The notes: generated from the letters alone by a model not told the origin. DNA of 64,000 nucleotides from Leifsonia shinshuensis (GCF_022606355.1 NZ_JAHHZQ010000004.1:62001-126000), one strand, 5' to 3'. Shown: positions 1-8,742, numbered from the stretch's first letter. Translations and numbers: made by a program.

Positions 1-1
1 C

Positions 2-559
2 ACCGCGATGAACGGCGCGGTCTACGACTCCACGTGGAACGTCTTCTTCAAGATGCATTTCGCCAAGCTGTACGAGGGGATGCTGTCGACCTCCCTCGGC
101 CCGCTCGACGTCGCGCTGGGGGAGATCCTGCTCGCCCTGCTGCGTGGCGCCCTGTACGCGGCCGGGTTCATGGTCGTGATGCAGGCGCTGAACCTGAACC
201 TGTCGTGGTGGGCGCTGCTCGCCCTCCCGGCGGTCCTGCTGATCGCGTTCGGCTTCGCCAGTTTCGGGATGGGCGTCACCAGCTACATGAAGACGTTCCA
301 GCAGATGGACTGGATCAACTTCATCCTGCTGCCGATGTTCCTGCTGTCGGCGACGTTCTACCCGATCACGGTCTACCCGGAGTGGATCCAGAAGATCATC
401 ATGGCGCTGCCGCTCTGGCACGGCGTCGAACTGGTCCGCGGCCTCACGACCGGCAACGTCGATCCCGGGATGCTCTGGCATGTGCTGTACTTCGCGGTCA
501 TGATCGCGCTCGGCCTGATCCTGACCACCCGCCGCCTGCGAGCCCTCTTCCTCGACTGA
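2..559 (+). CDS. ABC-2 type transporter permease, 5'-truncated by window edge
   Basis: This is the C-terminal part of an integral membrane permease of the ABC-2 (NodJ/DrrB-like) family, which exports drugs, polysaccharide or lipid substrates together with a separate ATPase. The reading frame is open to the first base of the window, so the real start lies upstream; the first internal ATG is at position 8. Visible hydrophobic segments include one near GFMVVMQAL, one near ALPAVLLIAFGFA, one ending in LLPMFLLSATFYPI and a last one near AVMIALGLIL, about what the second half of a six-span permease should show. The FLLSATFYPI stretch before a short amphipathic loop is typical of the family. The matching ATPase must be upstream. 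The substrate cannot be inferred. Confidence 0.85.
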   Translation, partial: TAMNGAVYDSTWNVFFKMHFAKLYEGMLSTSLGPLDVALGEILLALLRGALYAAGFMVVMQALNLNLSWWALLALPAVLLIAFGFASFGMGVTSYMKTFQQMDWINFILLPMFLLSATFYPITVYPEWIQKIIMALPLWHGVELVRGLTTGNVDPGMLWHVLYFAVMIALGLILTTRRLRALFLD

Positions 560-563
560 GCAC

Positions 564-624
564 ATCGAGGGGCACGTAAACGCCCCTAAAACGCCGTTTT
601 TGGGGCGTTAGCGTGCCCCTCGAT
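564..624. terminator. Long near-perfect hairpin (two 30-nt arms)
   Basis: Arms 564-593 and 595-624 are complementary at 27 of 30 positions around a single unpaired C. The hairpin begins 4 bases after the ABC permease stop and lies ahead of the next gene. It could terminate the permease transcript, but it is longer than an ordinary terminator and contains inner half-sites (GGGGC and GCCCC), so it may instead be a dispersed palindromic repeat. Confidence 0.6.
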
Positions 625-665
625 CGAACGCGGCTGCGGTGGGCCGGCCGAATCGTGCCGATCGG

Positions 666-671
666 TAGGCT
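666..671 (+). promoter_or_regulatory. -10 hexamer TAGGCT of a leaderless promoter
   Basis: TAGGCT fits the actinobacterial -10 consensus TANNNT and lies exactly 12 to 7 bases upstream of the ATG at 678, so transcription would start at or next to the start codon. No clear -35 is visible. Confidence 0.5.
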
Positions 672-677
672 GAGGGT

Positions 678-1106
678 ATGGAAACCCTCTTCGCCGTGCT
701 GCATGTCGTGTCCGCCGTGTTCATCGTCGGGCCGATGGCCATCCTCCCGATGACGGCCATGCGCGCCGTCCGAGCGGGCAACGCCGGGCAGGTGGAGGTT
801 CTGGCCAAGTCGACGAACCTGATCTCGCTGCTGTCGCTGCTCGTGGTCTTCTTCGGCTTCGGGGTGATGGGGCTGGCCGACAAGAAGTACGGCCTGAGCG
901 TCACCACGCCGTGGATCCTGTGGTCGATCATCCTGTATGTGATCGCGCTCGCCCTGACGCTGTTCCTCGTGGTGCCGACGATGCGCCGGGCCGCAGAGGC
1001 GCTCCGTGGCGGAGAGACCTCGAAGTACCCTGCCATCGCTGCAGGCTCCGGTGTCGCGAGCCTCCTGCTGGTCGCCGTCGTCGTACTGATGGTCTGGAAG
1101 CCGTAG
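678..1106 (+). CDS. Small integral membrane protein, DUF2269-like
   Basis: A 142-residue protein with four strongly hydrophobic segments (residues about 3-23, 50-70, 78-102 and 118-140) and short charged loops. The opening LFAVLHVVSAVFIVGP and the central PWILWS resemble the DUF2269 family of predicted integral membrane proteins, which has no assigned reaction. The ATG at 678 is chosen because a TAGGCT hexamer sits 12-7 bases upstream and there is no Shine-Dalgarno sequence, which suggests a leaderless transcript. The gene is convergent with ribH, with 31 bases between them, and appears monocistronic. The family assignment is from pattern memory only. Confidence 0.7.
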   Translation: METLFAVLHVVSAVFIVGPMAILPMTAMRAVRAGNAGQVEVLAKSTNLISLLSLLVVFFGFGVMGLADKKYGLSVTTPWILWSIILYVIALALTLFLVVPTMRRAAEALRGGETSKYPAIAAGSGVASLLLVAVVVLMVWKP

Positions 1107-1137
1107 CCTTCCGGACCACCAGCCGACGCGAGCTCTC

Positions 1138-1614
1138 CTAGGCGCGCAGCTCCCGCAGCGCGACAGCCGTCGCGAGTGCCGCGTGCGCGGCCTCCTCGCC
1201 CTTGTCCTCGCGCGAGCCGGGGAGGCCGGCGCGGTCGATCCCCTGAGCCTCGTCGTCGAGCGTGAGCACGCCGAAGCCGACGGGCTTGCCGGTGTCGAGC
1301 GCGACGCGGGTCAGGCCGTCGGTGGCGGCCGACGACACGTACTCGAAGTGCGGGGTGCCGCCGCGGATGATCACGCCGAGGGCGACCACCGCGTCGGCGC
1401 CTGCTTCCAGCGCCGCCTTGCTGACGACGGGGAGCTCGAAGCTGCCGGGCACGCGGACCAGCGAGTAGTCGGCTCCCGCGGCCTCCAGCGTCCTGGTCGC
1501 CCCGGCGATCAGGCCGTCGGTGATCAGCTCGTGCCAGGTGCCCGCGACGATCACGACCTTCAGCCCGCGGCCGTCCACGGCCTCCGTCGTCTTCGGGGCT
1601 CCCGCTCCGCTCAT
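1138..1614 (-). CDS. ribH: 6,7-dimethyl-8-ribityllumazine synthase
   Basis: Lumazine synthase condenses 5-amino-6-ribitylaminouracil with 3,4-dihydroxy-2-butanone 4-phosphate, the step before riboflavin synthase, in the cytoplasm. The 158-residue length is normal. Family signatures are all present: VPGSFELP near residue 55, [14 protein letters not shown] near 80 including the catalytic His, and a C-terminal [11 protein letters not shown]...RAG block. It is the last gene of ribD-ribE-ribBA-ribH. Its ATG overlaps the ribBA stop by 4 bases (ATGA), so translation is probably coupled. Expression should follow the FMN riboswitch upstream of ribD. Confidence 0.96.
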   Translation of the reverse strand: MSGAGAPKTTEAVDGRGLKVVIVAGTWHELITDGLIAGATRTLEAAGADYSLVRVPGSFELPVVSKAALEAGADAVVALGVIIRGGTPHFEYVSSAATDGLTRVALDTGKPVGFGVLTLDDEAQGIDRAGLPGSREDKGEEAAHAALATAVALRELRA

Positions 1615-2909
1615 CGTGCAGTCCTCTCCGCCGCCACCGCAGCCGTTCCGTCCGACCCGTCCTCCGGGTCGATGTCGTCGATCACGTGACCCATGCGGTC
1701 GCGCTTGGTCTCCAGGTACCCTTCGTTGAACACGCCGACGCCCACGACGAGCGGAACGCGCTCCTCGACGGCGATTCCGTGCTCCTCCAGCTGGCGCACC
1801 TTCTCGGGGTTGTTGGTCAGCAGTCGCACCGACTCGATCCCCAGGTCGTTCAGGATGGCCGTGGCCGCGCCGTAGTCGCGCGCGTCGATCGGCAGGCCGA
1901 GGGCGAGGTTGGCGTCGAGCGTGTCGAGGCCGTCCTCCTGCAGCTTGTAGGCGCGCAGCTTGTTGATCAGGCCGATGCCGCGCCCCTCGTGGCCGCGCAG
2001 GTAGACGACGACGCCGCCCTCGCGCTGGATGGTGGCGAGCGCCGCATCGAGCTGCGGCCCGCACTCGCACTTCAGCGAGCCGAACGCCTCACCGGTCAGG
2101 CACTCCGAATGCACGCGGACGAGGGTGCCCTCCTCGCTCGGGTGGCCGGAGACGATCGCGACGTGGTCGGCACCGGTCATCCGGTCGCGGTAGGCGCGCA
2201 TCCGGAACGACCCGTTCACCGTCGGTACCGTCGTCTCGACCTCGAAGATCACCCGCGAGGACTCCGGGATCGGCGTGGGGGAGGCCAGCTGCTGGTCGCA
2301 GTGGAACTCCTGCAGATACGCGATGAGCGCCTCGATCGTGATCACCAGCACGCCCTCGCGCTCGCCGAGCTCGAGGAGGCCGGGGAGGCGCATCATCTCG
2401 CCGTCGTCGGCGACGATCTCGGCGATCGCGGCCACCGGGGTGAGACCGGCAAGCTTCATCAGGTCGACCGACGCCTCGGTGTGGCCGTCGCGCTCGCGCA
2501 CCCCGCCGTCCACGGCGCGCAGCGGCAGGATGTGGCCGGGACGGTGCAGGCTCGCCGGGGTCGAGGCGGCGTCGGCGAGCACCCGCAGGGTGTGCGAGCG
2601 GTCGGCCGCGCTGATGCCGGTCGACAGCCGGTCGGCCGCGTCGACGCTGACCGTGTAGTTGGTGCCGCGGGCGTCCTCGTTGTTCGCGACCATCACGGGC
2701 AGCTCGAGGCGGTCGGCGATCTCGTTCGTCATCGGAGCGCAGATGAAGCCGGACGAGTTCTTGACCGTCCAGGCGATCCACTCCTGACTGGCGAGCTCGG
2801 CGGCGATCACGACGTCGCCCTCGTTCTCGCGGCTCTCGTTGTCGACCACGATCACGGGTCGCCCCGCTCGCAGCTCGGTGAGGGCCTCTGGGATGGTGGC
2901 GAGGGTCAT
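1611..2909 (-). CDS. ribBA: Bifunctional DHBP synthase / GTP cyclohydrolase II
   Basis: This 432-residue fusion provides both riboflavin precursors. The N-terminal RibB domain (residues about 1-200) makes 3,4-dihydroxy-2-butanone 4-phosphate from ribulose 5-phosphate and carries [16 protein letters not shown] and [10 protein letters not shown]. The C-terminal RibA domain opens the GTP ring and carries the zinc ligands in [15 protein letters not shown] and the GHEGRGIGL loop, ending near TKRDRMGH. Both active sites look intact. The ATG at 2909 overlaps the ribE stop by 4 bases and the gene's own TGA overlaps the ribH ATG. The frame stays open well beyond 2909 into ribE, but the RibB domain begins exactly at this ATG. 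Confidence 0.96.
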   Translation of the reverse strand: MTLATIPEALTELRAGRPVIVVDNESRENEGDVVIAAELASQEWIAWTVKNSSGFICAPMTNEIADRLELPVMVANNEDARGTNYTVSVDAADRLSTGISAADRSHTLRVLADAASTPASLHRPGHILPLRAVDGGVRERDGHTEASVDLMKLAGLTPVAAIAEIVADDGEMMRLPGLLELGEREGVLVITIEALIAYLQEFHCDQQLASPTPIPESSRVIFEVETTVPTVNGSFRMRAYRDRMTGADHVAIVSGHPSEEGTLVRVHSECLTGEAFGSLKCECGPQLDAALATIQREGGVVVYLRGHEGRGIGLINKLRAYKLQEDGLDTLDANLALGLPIDARDYGAATAILNDLGIESVRLLTNNPEKVRQLEEHGIAVEERVPLVVGVGVFNEGYLETKRDRMGHVIDDIDPEDGSDGTAAVAAERTAR

Positions 2910-3553
2910 GACGCACTCCGTTCTGTCAGCGTCTGCCGTTCGGTGAGCGACGGCTCCAGCGCGAGCATCCGCTCGACGTGGCGGGCCAGGATGTCGGTCT
3001 CGATGTTCACGCGGTCGCCGGGGACGCGGTCGCCCAGCGTGGTGGCGGTCAGGGTCTCCGGGATCAGCGACACCTCGAACCAGCCGTCCTCGAGACCGCC
3101 GCCGACGTCGCTCACGGTGAGCGAGACGCCGTCGACGGCGATGGAGCCCTTGCGGGCGACCAGCGGCGCGTGCTGAGGGTCGAGGCTCAACCGGACGACG
3201 CGCCATGCGCTGCCGTCTTCGATGGAGAGCACGGTGGCGGTGCCGTCGATGTGGCCCTGGACGATGTGGCCGCCGAGGCGGTCGCCGACCTGGGCCGCGC
3301 GTTCGAGGTTGACGCGGCGCCCGGGCTGCACGCCGTCGAGCGTGCTCATCGCGAGCGTCTCGGCCATCACGTCGGCGGTGAACGACTCGGCGTCCTGGCC
3401 GATCACCGTGAGGCAGACGCCGCTGACCGAGATGGAGTCGCCGTGGGCGGCGTCGCTGACCGCGAGCGGCCCGCGGACCGTGATCCTGGCCGCGTCGGCG
3501 ACCCGCTCCACAGCGGTGATCTCGCCCAGCTCTTCGATGATTCCGGTGAACAC
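2906..3553 (-). CDS. ribE: Riboflavin synthase, alpha chain
   Basis: Catalyses dismutation of two lumazine molecules to riboflavin, the last step of the pathway. The 215 residues form two homologous lumazine-binding barrels: the first opens with MFTGIIEELG and contains SVSGVCLTV, and the second (from about residue 100) contains GHIVQGHIDGT and DGVSLTV, as expected for a trimeric synthase. The start is GTG, since the conserved MFTGIIEE N terminus begins there. It follows ribD by 2 bases and overlaps ribBA by 4. The last 20 residues are polar and probably disordered. Confidence 0.95.
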   Translation of the reverse strand: MFTGIIEELGEITAVERVADAARITVRGPLAVSDAAHGDSISVSGVCLTVIGQDAESFTADVMAETLAMSTLDGVQPGRRVNLERAAQVGDRLGGHIVQGHIDGTATVLSIEDGSAWRVVRLSLDPQHAPLVARKGSIAVDGVSLTVSDVGGGLEDGWFEVSLIPETLTATTLGDRVPGDRVNIETDILARHVERMLALEPSLTERQTLTERSAS

Positions 3554-3555
3554 TC

Positions 3556-4620
3556 TCAGCCCTCCTGGTGGGTGGTGTCGCCCTGCTGGGCGGTCGCGGG
3601 TGGCGGGACGGGCACGGCCCGCAGGTAGAGGTCGCCGCCGAGCCGCTCGACGTCAAGGATGCGCAGCCGCCGCTGGTCGGCGATCGTCGCGACGCCGATG
3701 TCGCCCAGCGCGAATCGAGGCCCGCCGAGCAGCGACGGCGCCAGGTAGATGGCGTACTCGTCGACCAGGCCGGCCTCCACGAACGCGCTGGCCAGGGTGG
3801 GACCGCCCTCGACGTACACCCGGCGGAAGCCGCGCTGACGGAGGTCGGCGACGACCTGGTGGAGGTCGTGGGTGCCCTCGAAGATCACCGGGTTCGGGTG
3901 GCGGAAGACCGCCGCGTCGTTGGGCACGGCGCGCGTGCCGACCACGACGGGGGTCGGCTGCGTGGCGAGCAGCTCGCCTGCGTCGCCACGGGCGGTGAGG
4001 CTCGGGTCGTCGGCGAGAACGGTGCCCGTCCCGACCACGATCGCGTCGGAGGCCTCCCGCTGCTCGTGCACGCGCTGGCGGGCGGCGGCTCCGGTGATCC
4101 ACTTGCTGGTGCCGTCGGCCGCCGCGGCCCGGCCGTCGAGCGTGCTCGCCCACTTCACGGTGATGTACGGGCGGCCCAGCCGCGCGGCCGTCAGCCAGTC
4201 GTCGAGGAACGCCTCGGCCTCCTCGGCGAGCACGCCTCCCGTCACGGCGACGCCGGCCTCCCTGAGCCGCTCCGCGCCCCCGCTCGAATGGCGGCCCGGG
4301 TCCGCGACGGCGTAGACCACCCGGGCGACGCCCGCCGCGATGAGCGCCTCGGAGCAGGGGCCGGTGAGCCCCCAGTGGTTGCACGGTTCGAGCGTGACGA
4401 CGGCGGTCGCCCCCGTGGCGCCGCCCTCGGGCAGCGAGCTGAGCGCGTCGACCTCCGCGTGCGCCGTGCCGGCCCCGCGATGGAAGCCCTCGGCGATGGT
4501 CCGCCCCTCGGCGTCGAGGATGACGCAGCCGACGCGCGGGTTCACACCGGTGGCGGGGCCGCCTTCGGCGAGCCGCAGTGCGGTGCGCATCGCCGCATCC
4601 CATTCTCCAGTCCGGGTCAT
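3556..4620 (-). CDS. ribD: Bifunctional pyrimidine deaminase / reductase
   Basis: RibD deaminates and then reduces the GTP cyclohydrolase II product to 5-amino-6-ribitylamino-uracil 5-phosphate. The N-terminal cytidine-deaminase-like domain has NPRVGCVI, the zinc and catalytic motif HAEVDAL, and EPCNHWGLTGPC carrying the two other zinc cysteines. The C-terminal reductase domain (from about residue 150) has VKWASTLDGR, TGTVLADDPSLTAR and YVEGGPTLAS. The 354-residue length is normal. The start at 4620 was chosen because the deaminase fold begins here and everything upstream belongs to the riboswitch leader. First gene of the rib operon. Confidence 0.95.
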   Translation of the reverse strand: MTRTGEWDAAMRTALRLAEGGPATGVNPRVGCVILDAEGRTIAEGFHRGAGTAHAEVDALSSLPEGGATGATAVVTLEPCNHWGLTGPCSEALIAAGVARVVYAVADPGRHSSGGAERLREAGVAVTGGVLAEEAEAFLDDWLTAARLGRPYITVKWASTLDGRAAAADGTSKWITGAAARQRVHEQREASDAIVVGTGTVLADDPSLTARGDAGELLATQPTPVVVGTRAVPNDAAVFRHPNPVIFEGTHDLHQVVADLRQRGFRRVYVEGGPTLASAFVEAGLVDEYAIYLAPSLLGGPRFALGDIGVATIADQRRLRILDVERLGGDLYLRAVPVPPPATAQQGDTTHQEG

Positions 4621-4723
4621 CCGGGCGTCGTCCTGTCTCTCGTACCGTCGAGACGTGATGCCGGGGTCGCTGGAGCGGAATGCTCGCGTTCGCCCGCGAT
4701 CGTCGCCGACCGCGGGACGTGCG

Positions 4724-4866
4724 CCTCCCATCCGGACTGAGCGCCCAGGTTGTCGCCTGCACGCATTACCGTCGGTGCCGGAATTCCACCGGCTCAGCAG
4801 GAGGCTCGCACCTCCCGCTCGCGGACTGTCACCGCCGGTTCGGACTCTCACCGACCCCGGAGCACG
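4724..4866 (-). ncRNA. FMN riboswitch (RFN element) upstream of ribD
   Basis: Read on the minus strand, this segment carries the RFN hallmarks in order: a 5' GGGGTCGGTGAGAGTCCG, AACCGGCGGTGACAGTCCGCGAG, a variable hairpin, GCCGGTGGAATTCCGGCACCGACGGT, and a closing CAGTCCGGATGGGAG. The ends pair to form the P1 stem. It begins about 8 nt after the predicted transcription start and ends about 100 nt before the ribD ATG. No classic U-tract terminator is visible in the remaining leader, so control at translation level or through Rho is more likely. FMN binding should turn the operon down. Confidence 0.95.
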
Positions 4867-4880
4867 TTTTTCTGTTGTCG

Positions 4881-4886
4881 AGTCTA
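4881..4886 (-). promoter_or_regulatory. -10 hexamer TAGACT of the rib operon promoter
   Basis: On the minus strand TAGACT matches TANNNT and is placed so that transcription would begin near 4874, just ahead of the riboswitch. The -35 element is not obvious. Confidence 0.45.
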
Positions 4887-4939
4887 GATCAACGCGCGAG
4901 CCGGCGGTCTATTCCCGACGCTCTGTGACGCCTCGGCGG

Positions 4940-5944
4940 TCAGGCCGCGTCGGCGGCGTCCTCCACCGGCTCCGCCAGGTCGACCAGGGCGCGGGCCGTG
5001 CCCTCGTCCACGATCAGGTCGGTGATGAGCCCGGCGGCCAGTGCGCCGCGGAGGCTGTGCACCTTCGACGGGCCAGACACGATGCAGACCCGGCGCGGAA
5101 CCCGCTTGATCAGATCGATGTCCGGCCCGCTGGCCCGCTCGTTCAGCGGGATGCCGTGGTGGCTGCCGTCCTCGCGGAAGAACACGGTCGCGACGTCGCC
5201 CACCACACCCGACTCGTCGAGCGAGGCGTAGTCGGCGGTGTCGAGGTAGCCGCCCGCGTAGACGTGCGACCGCACTTCCGAGAAGGGCGAGCCGAGGCCG
5301 AACATCGCCACGTCCATGCGCTCCTGGATGTCGAGGATGCGGCGCGTGCTGCGCTCGCGCCACATCGCCACCTTGGTCTGCGGGTCGTCGAAGAGGGCGG
5401 GCACCGGGAACTCCTGGATCGTGCCGGAGTACGTGTCGCCGAACCGGCGCAGGATCTCGGAGGCGTAGAGCACGCCGGTGGTGTAGGTGTTGCCTGCGCC
5501 GTTGAGCTGCACGAACTCGACGTTGTGCAGGTCCTTGGGGATGAGGTGGCGGCTCAGCGCGCTCATGGTCGACCCCCAGGCGATGCCGACGGTGGTGTTG
5601 GAATCGATGAAACGGTCGAGAATCCGTGCAGCCGAGATGGCGACGCGCTCCAGGCGGTCGACGTCGCTGATCGCGCTGGGCATGGGCACGATGTGCGCTC
5701 CGATGCCGTAGCGGGAGTGCAGTTCCTGCTGCACACGGGTGGCGCCCTCGTGGGGCTGGGCGATCTGGATCGTGACCAGTCCGGAGGCGCGGGCATACGA
5801 GAGCAGCCGGGAGACGCTGGACCGCGAGGTGTGCATCTCGTGGGCGATGGCCTCCATCGTCAGGTCCTGCATGTAATAGAGGTGCCCGGCTTTGAGCGCG
5901 TCGCGGACCTTCTCCGGGAGGTTCTGGGTGTCTGGCTCGGTCAT
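4940..5944 (-). CDS. SorC-family sugar-binding transcriptional regulator of the glycerol genes
   Basis: A 334-residue regulator. Residues about 10-60 form a winged or simple HTH (MEAIAHEMHTSRSSVSRLL) and the remainder is the SorC/DeoR-type sugar-phosphate sensing domain, with GIAWGSTMSALSRHL near residue 120 and the closing LRGALAAGLITDLIVDEGTA. It is divergent from glpD, and a TGCAC-N4-GTGCA palindrome lies between the two starts with a second copy upstream of glpF. It probably responds to glycerol 3-phosphate or a related triose phosphate and controls the glp genes; this is inference from position, since the family senses many phosphosugars. The ATG at 5944 is chosen because upstream in-frame sequence is Arg/Pro-rich and lies in the promoter region. 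Confidence 0.85.
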   Translation of the reverse strand: MTEPDTQNLPEKVRDALKAGHLYYMQDLTMEAIAHEMHTSRSSVSRLLSYARASGLVTIQIAQPHEGATRVQQELHSRYGIGAHIVPMPSAISDVDRLERVAISAARILDRFIDSNTTVGIAWGSTMSALSRHLIPKDLHNVEFVQLNGAGNTYTTGVLYASEILRRFGDTYSGTIQEFPVPALFDDPQTKVAMWRERSTRRILDIQERMDVAMFGLGSPFSEVRSHVYAGGYLDTADYASLDESGVVGDVATVFFREDGSHHGIPLNERASGPDIDLIKRVPRRVCIVSGPSKVHSLRGALAAGLITDLIVDEGTARALVDLAEPVEDAADAA

Positions 5945-5994
5945 CTCGGGTGCTCGCCTTCTCGGGGGACTCCGCCTTCTCGGAGGACGGGGCG

Positions 5995-6010
5995 TTGCAC
6001 GTATGTGCAT
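5995..6010. promoter_or_regulatory. Candidate SorC-regulator operator (TTGCACGTATGTGCAT)
   Basis: A palindrome with TGCAC/GTGCA half-sites and 4 central bases, located in the shared intergenic region 51 bases before the regulator start and 80 bases before glpD. A near-identical site at 7829-7844 precedes glpF, which supports a common regulator. Confidence 0.65.
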
Positions 6011-6089
6011 CCGGCTTGATCGAAGTTGTGCCGGCATCGAAGACTATAGCTGCACCCACAGCCGTAGAGAAGAAACCCAGGAGTCCGAA

Positions 6090-7829
6090 GTGACGACGAA
6101 GTCGAATACCCGCGCCGAGATCGAGCTGCTGCGCGAGCGCCCCAACGCCCAGGTCGTCATCGTCGGTGGCGGCATCAACGGGCTCGGCACCTTCCGCGAC
6201 CTCGCCCTGCAGGGCGTCGACGTCGTGCTCGTCGAGCGCAACGACTTCGTCTCCGGCGCGTCGGCCGCCTCCAGCCACATGATCCACGGCGGCATCCGCT
6301 ACCTCGAGAACGGCGAGTTCCGCCTGGTGAAGGAGTCGGTGACCGAGCGCAACGGACTGCTGAAGATCGCGCCGCACTACGTCAAGCCGCTGCAGACCAC
6401 CATCCCGATCTACTCGACCTTCTCCGGCATCCTCGCCGCTCCGCTCCGCTTCCTCACCCACAAGCAGGGCAAGCCGAAGGAGCGCGGCGCGTTCCTGATC
6501 AAGACCGGGCTCACCATCTACGACGCGTTCTCGCGCGACGGGGGCACGGTTCCGCGGCACAGCTTCCACGGCCGCAAGCGCAGCCTCCAGGAGCTGCCGA
6601 AGCTCAACCCCGACCTCAAGTACACCGCCACGTACTTCGACGCCTCGGTGCACGACCCGGAGCGACTCGCGCTCGACGTGCTCGCCGACGGCCTGGCCGC
6701 CGGGCCGCACGCCCGCGCAGCCAACTACCTGGAGGCCGTTGGCGCCCGAGACGGCGGCGTGCTGGTGCGCGACAGGGGGACCGGCGAGGAGTTCACGATC
6801 GCCGCCGACGTCGTCGTCAACGCCTCCGGGCCGTGGACGGACCTCACCAACGCGGCACTCGGGGAGGCCACCCGCTTCATGGGCGGCACCAAGGGCTCGC
6901 ACATCGTGGTCGACAACCCCGAGTTGCTGGAGGCCTGCCGAGGCCGTGAGATGTTCTTCGAGAACAACGACGGCCGCATCGTGCTCATCTACCCGCTCAA
7001 GGGCCGCGTCATGATCGGCACGACGGACCTCGAGGCCGACATGTCGGTGCCTGCGGTCATCACCGAGGACGAGATCGACTACTTCATCGAGCTGGCCTCG
7101 CACGTTTTCCCAACGATCCCGGTGACCCGCGAGCAGATCGTCTACAGCTTCTCCGGAGTGCGCCCGCTGCCGCACCACGACGACACCGCTCCGGGTTTCG
7201 TGTCACGCGACTACCGAATCGTGCCAGGCACCGTTCCCGGCCTCGGCAGCACGACCGTGCTCAGCCTGGTCGGCGGCAAGTGGACGACGTTCCGCGCGCT
7301 GAGCGAGCACCTCGCGAACGAGACCCTTGCCGCCCTCGGGATGACCCGCACGGTGCAGACGCTCGGTCTCCCGATCGGCGGGGGCGCCGGCTTCCCGACC
7401 ACGCAGCAGGCCGAGCGCGACTGGGTCGCCCGCTACGGCGCCGACATCGGTGCCGAGCGCGCGGCCGTGCTGCTGGCCCGCTACGGCACCAAGGCGACGT
7501 TCGTGATCGACGCCATCGCCGGCTGGGACGGCGACGACGCCCCGCTGGCCGCCGCCCCCTCGTATTCCCGTGCCGAGATCGACCACCTCGTGCGCACCGA
7601 GCACGTGGCCCACCTGTCCGACGTGTTCCTGCGCCGCACGAGCCTCGCGTTCACCGGTTCGATCTCCGTCGCCCTGATCCACGAGATCGGCGAAATCGTC
7701 GCAAACGCGATCGGATGGTCGCCAAACCGTCGGGTGGAGGAGGAAGATGCGTTCCAAGCGGAACTGGCGACCGCCCACCGGGTGAACCTGGAGTCGGGGG
7801 ACGGGAGCGAAGCCGCGGCGCTCCGATAA
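6090..7829 (+). CDS. glpD: Glycerol-3-phosphate dehydrogenase (FAD-dependent)
   Basis: Oxidises glycerol 3-phosphate to dihydroxyacetone phosphate at the inner face of the membrane and passes electrons to the quinone pool. The 579-residue protein opens with the FAD-binding Rossmann motif IVGGGINGLGTFRDLALQG near residue 22, followed by the family block SSHMIHGGIRYLE. A second cofactor-associated region, MIGTTDLEAD, lies near residue 310, and a helical C-terminal DAO_C-type domain closes it. The GTG at 6090 has AGGAG six bases upstream; the frame is open further back but lies in the operator region. It is first in glpD-glpF-glpK and is followed immediately by a regulator palindrome that overlaps its stop codon. 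Confidence 0.95.
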   Translation: MTTKSNTRAEIELLRERPNAQVVIVGGGINGLGTFRDLALQGVDVVLVERNDFVSGASAASSHMIHGGIRYLENGEFRLVKESVTERNGLLKIAPHYVKPLQTTIPIYSTFSGILAAPLRFLTHKQGKPKERGAFLIKTGLTIYDAFSRDGGTVPRHSFHGRKRSLQELPKLNPDLKYTATYFDASVHDPERLALDVLADGLAAGPHARAANYLEAVGARDGGVLVRDRGTGEEFTIAADVVVNASGPWTDLTNAALGEATRFMGGTKGSHIVVDNPELLEACRGREMFFENNDGRIVLIYPLKGRVMIGTTDLEADMSVPAVITEDEIDYFIELASHVFPTIPVTREQIVYSFSGVRPLPHHDDTAPGFVSRDYRIVPGTVPGLGSTTVLSLVGGKWTTFRALSEHLANETLAALGMTRTVQTLGLPIGGGAGFPTTQQAERDWVARYGADIGAERAAVLLARYGTKATFVIDAIAGWDGDDAPLAAAPSYSRAEIDHLVRTEHVAHLSDVFLRRTSLAFTGSISVALIHEIGEIVANAIGWSPNRRVEEEDAFQAELATAHRVNLESGDGSEAAALR

Positions 7830-7844
7830 TGCACGAACGTGCAT
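7829..7844. promoter_or_regulatory. Candidate SorC-regulator operator (ATGCACGAACGTGCAT)
   Basis: A perfect 7+2+7 palindrome starting on the last base of the glpD stop codon and ending 10 bases before the TTGCCC -35 of the glpF promoter. It shares the TGCAC/GTGCA half-sites of the site at 5995-6010. Confidence 0.65.
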
Positions 7845-7854
7845 AAGACGGTCC

Positions 7855-7884
7855 TTGCCCGGGTCGACCTGACGGCAATAGCGT
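7855..7884 (+). promoter_or_regulatory. Promoter of glpF (TTGCCC, 18 bases, TAGCGT)
   Basis: A -35-like TTGCCC and a TANNNT -10 separated by 18 bases, giving a leader of about 65 nt before the glpF GTG at 7957. In the leader, 7894-7901 can pair with 7920-7927. The upstream palindrome is placed where a regulator could contact RNA polymerase. Confidence 0.5.
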
Positions 7885-7956
7885 TCAAAGGCCCACCCTG
7901 TGAGGACACTCAACGCACAACAGGGTGCGGGTCAACTGAACAATTGGAAGGTCAAC

Positions 7957-8736
7957 GTGGACAATATCGGTATTGATTTCCTGTCAGAGTTGTGCGGAAC
8001 CGCAATGCTGGTGCTTCTCGGTACTGGTGTGGTCGCAAACGTCGCTCTCGCCAAGAACAAAGGCTTCAACGGCGGGTTCCTGATGGTGAACATCGGCTGG
8101 GGCATCGCAGTGTTCTCCGGCGTGGTGGTCGCCTACAACTCCGGTGCGCATCTGAACCCGGCGGTGACGCTCGGGCTTTGGGCCAACGGCGCCAAGGCGT
8201 TCGGAAGCGCGGCGGCGCACACGCTCGTGCCCGTCAACTTCGTCACCATAATCCTGTACATCCTGGCTCAGCTGATCGGTGCCATCATCGGTGCCGTTCT
8301 GACGTTCCTGGCGTACAAGAAGCACTTCGACGAGGAGCCGGACCCGGGCAGCAAGCTCGGCGTCTTCTCGACCGGTCCCGCCATCCGCAGCTACGGCTGG
8401 AACCTCGTCACCGAGATCATCGGCACCTTCGTGCTGGTCTTCGTCGTGATCGCCTTCGGCCACCAGCCGGGAGCCGCCGCCGGCCTCGCCGCCCTCGGCG
8501 CACTGCCCGTCGCCCTCCTGGTGATCGGCATCGGCGCCAGCCTCGGTGGTCCGACCGGATACGCCATCAACCCAGCCCGTGACCTCGGCCCGCGCATCGC
8601 GCACGCGTTCCTGCCGATCAAGGGCAAGGGCTCGAGCGACTGGTCCTACTCGTGGGTCCCCGTGGTCGGTCCGATCCTCGGCGGTGTCATCGCCGGCGTC
8701 GTCGCCACCTGGCTGCTCCCCATCCTCACCAAGTAA
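7957..8736 (+). CDS. glpF: Glycerol uptake facilitator (aquaglyceroporin)
   Basis: A 259-residue MIP-family channel with six predicted spans and both pore half-helices: [13 protein letters not shown] near residue 66 and [13 protein letters not shown] near 203. The Asp directly after the second NPAR is the marker that separates glycerol facilitators from water-specific aquaporins. The GTG at 7957 was chosen over the one at 7900 because GGAAGG lies 5 bases upstream and the hydrophobic protein starts cleanly there. It lies between glpD and glpK, so glycerol entry and phosphorylation are encoded together, and it has its own promoter and operator. Confidence 0.94.
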   Translation: MDNIGIDFLSELCGTAMLVLLGTGVVANVALAKNKGFNGGFLMVNIGWGIAVFSGVVVAYNSGAHLNPAVTLGLWANGAKAFGSAAAHTLVPVNFVTIILYILAQLIGAIIGAVLTFLAYKKHFDEEPDPGSKLGVFSTGPAIRSYGWNLVTEIIGTFVLVFVVIAFGHQPGAAAGLAALGALPVALLVIGIGASLGGPTGYAINPARDLGPRIAHAFLPIKGKGSSDWSYSWVPVVGPILGGVIAGVVATWLLPILTK

Positions 8737-8742
8737 CACCGG

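Noticed and set aside
1611-3656. A 681-residue open frame on the minus strand covering ribBA and ribE
   Set aside because: The first 250 residues are a shadow of ribE in another frame; RibBA begins at the ATG at 2909 where the RibB domain starts.
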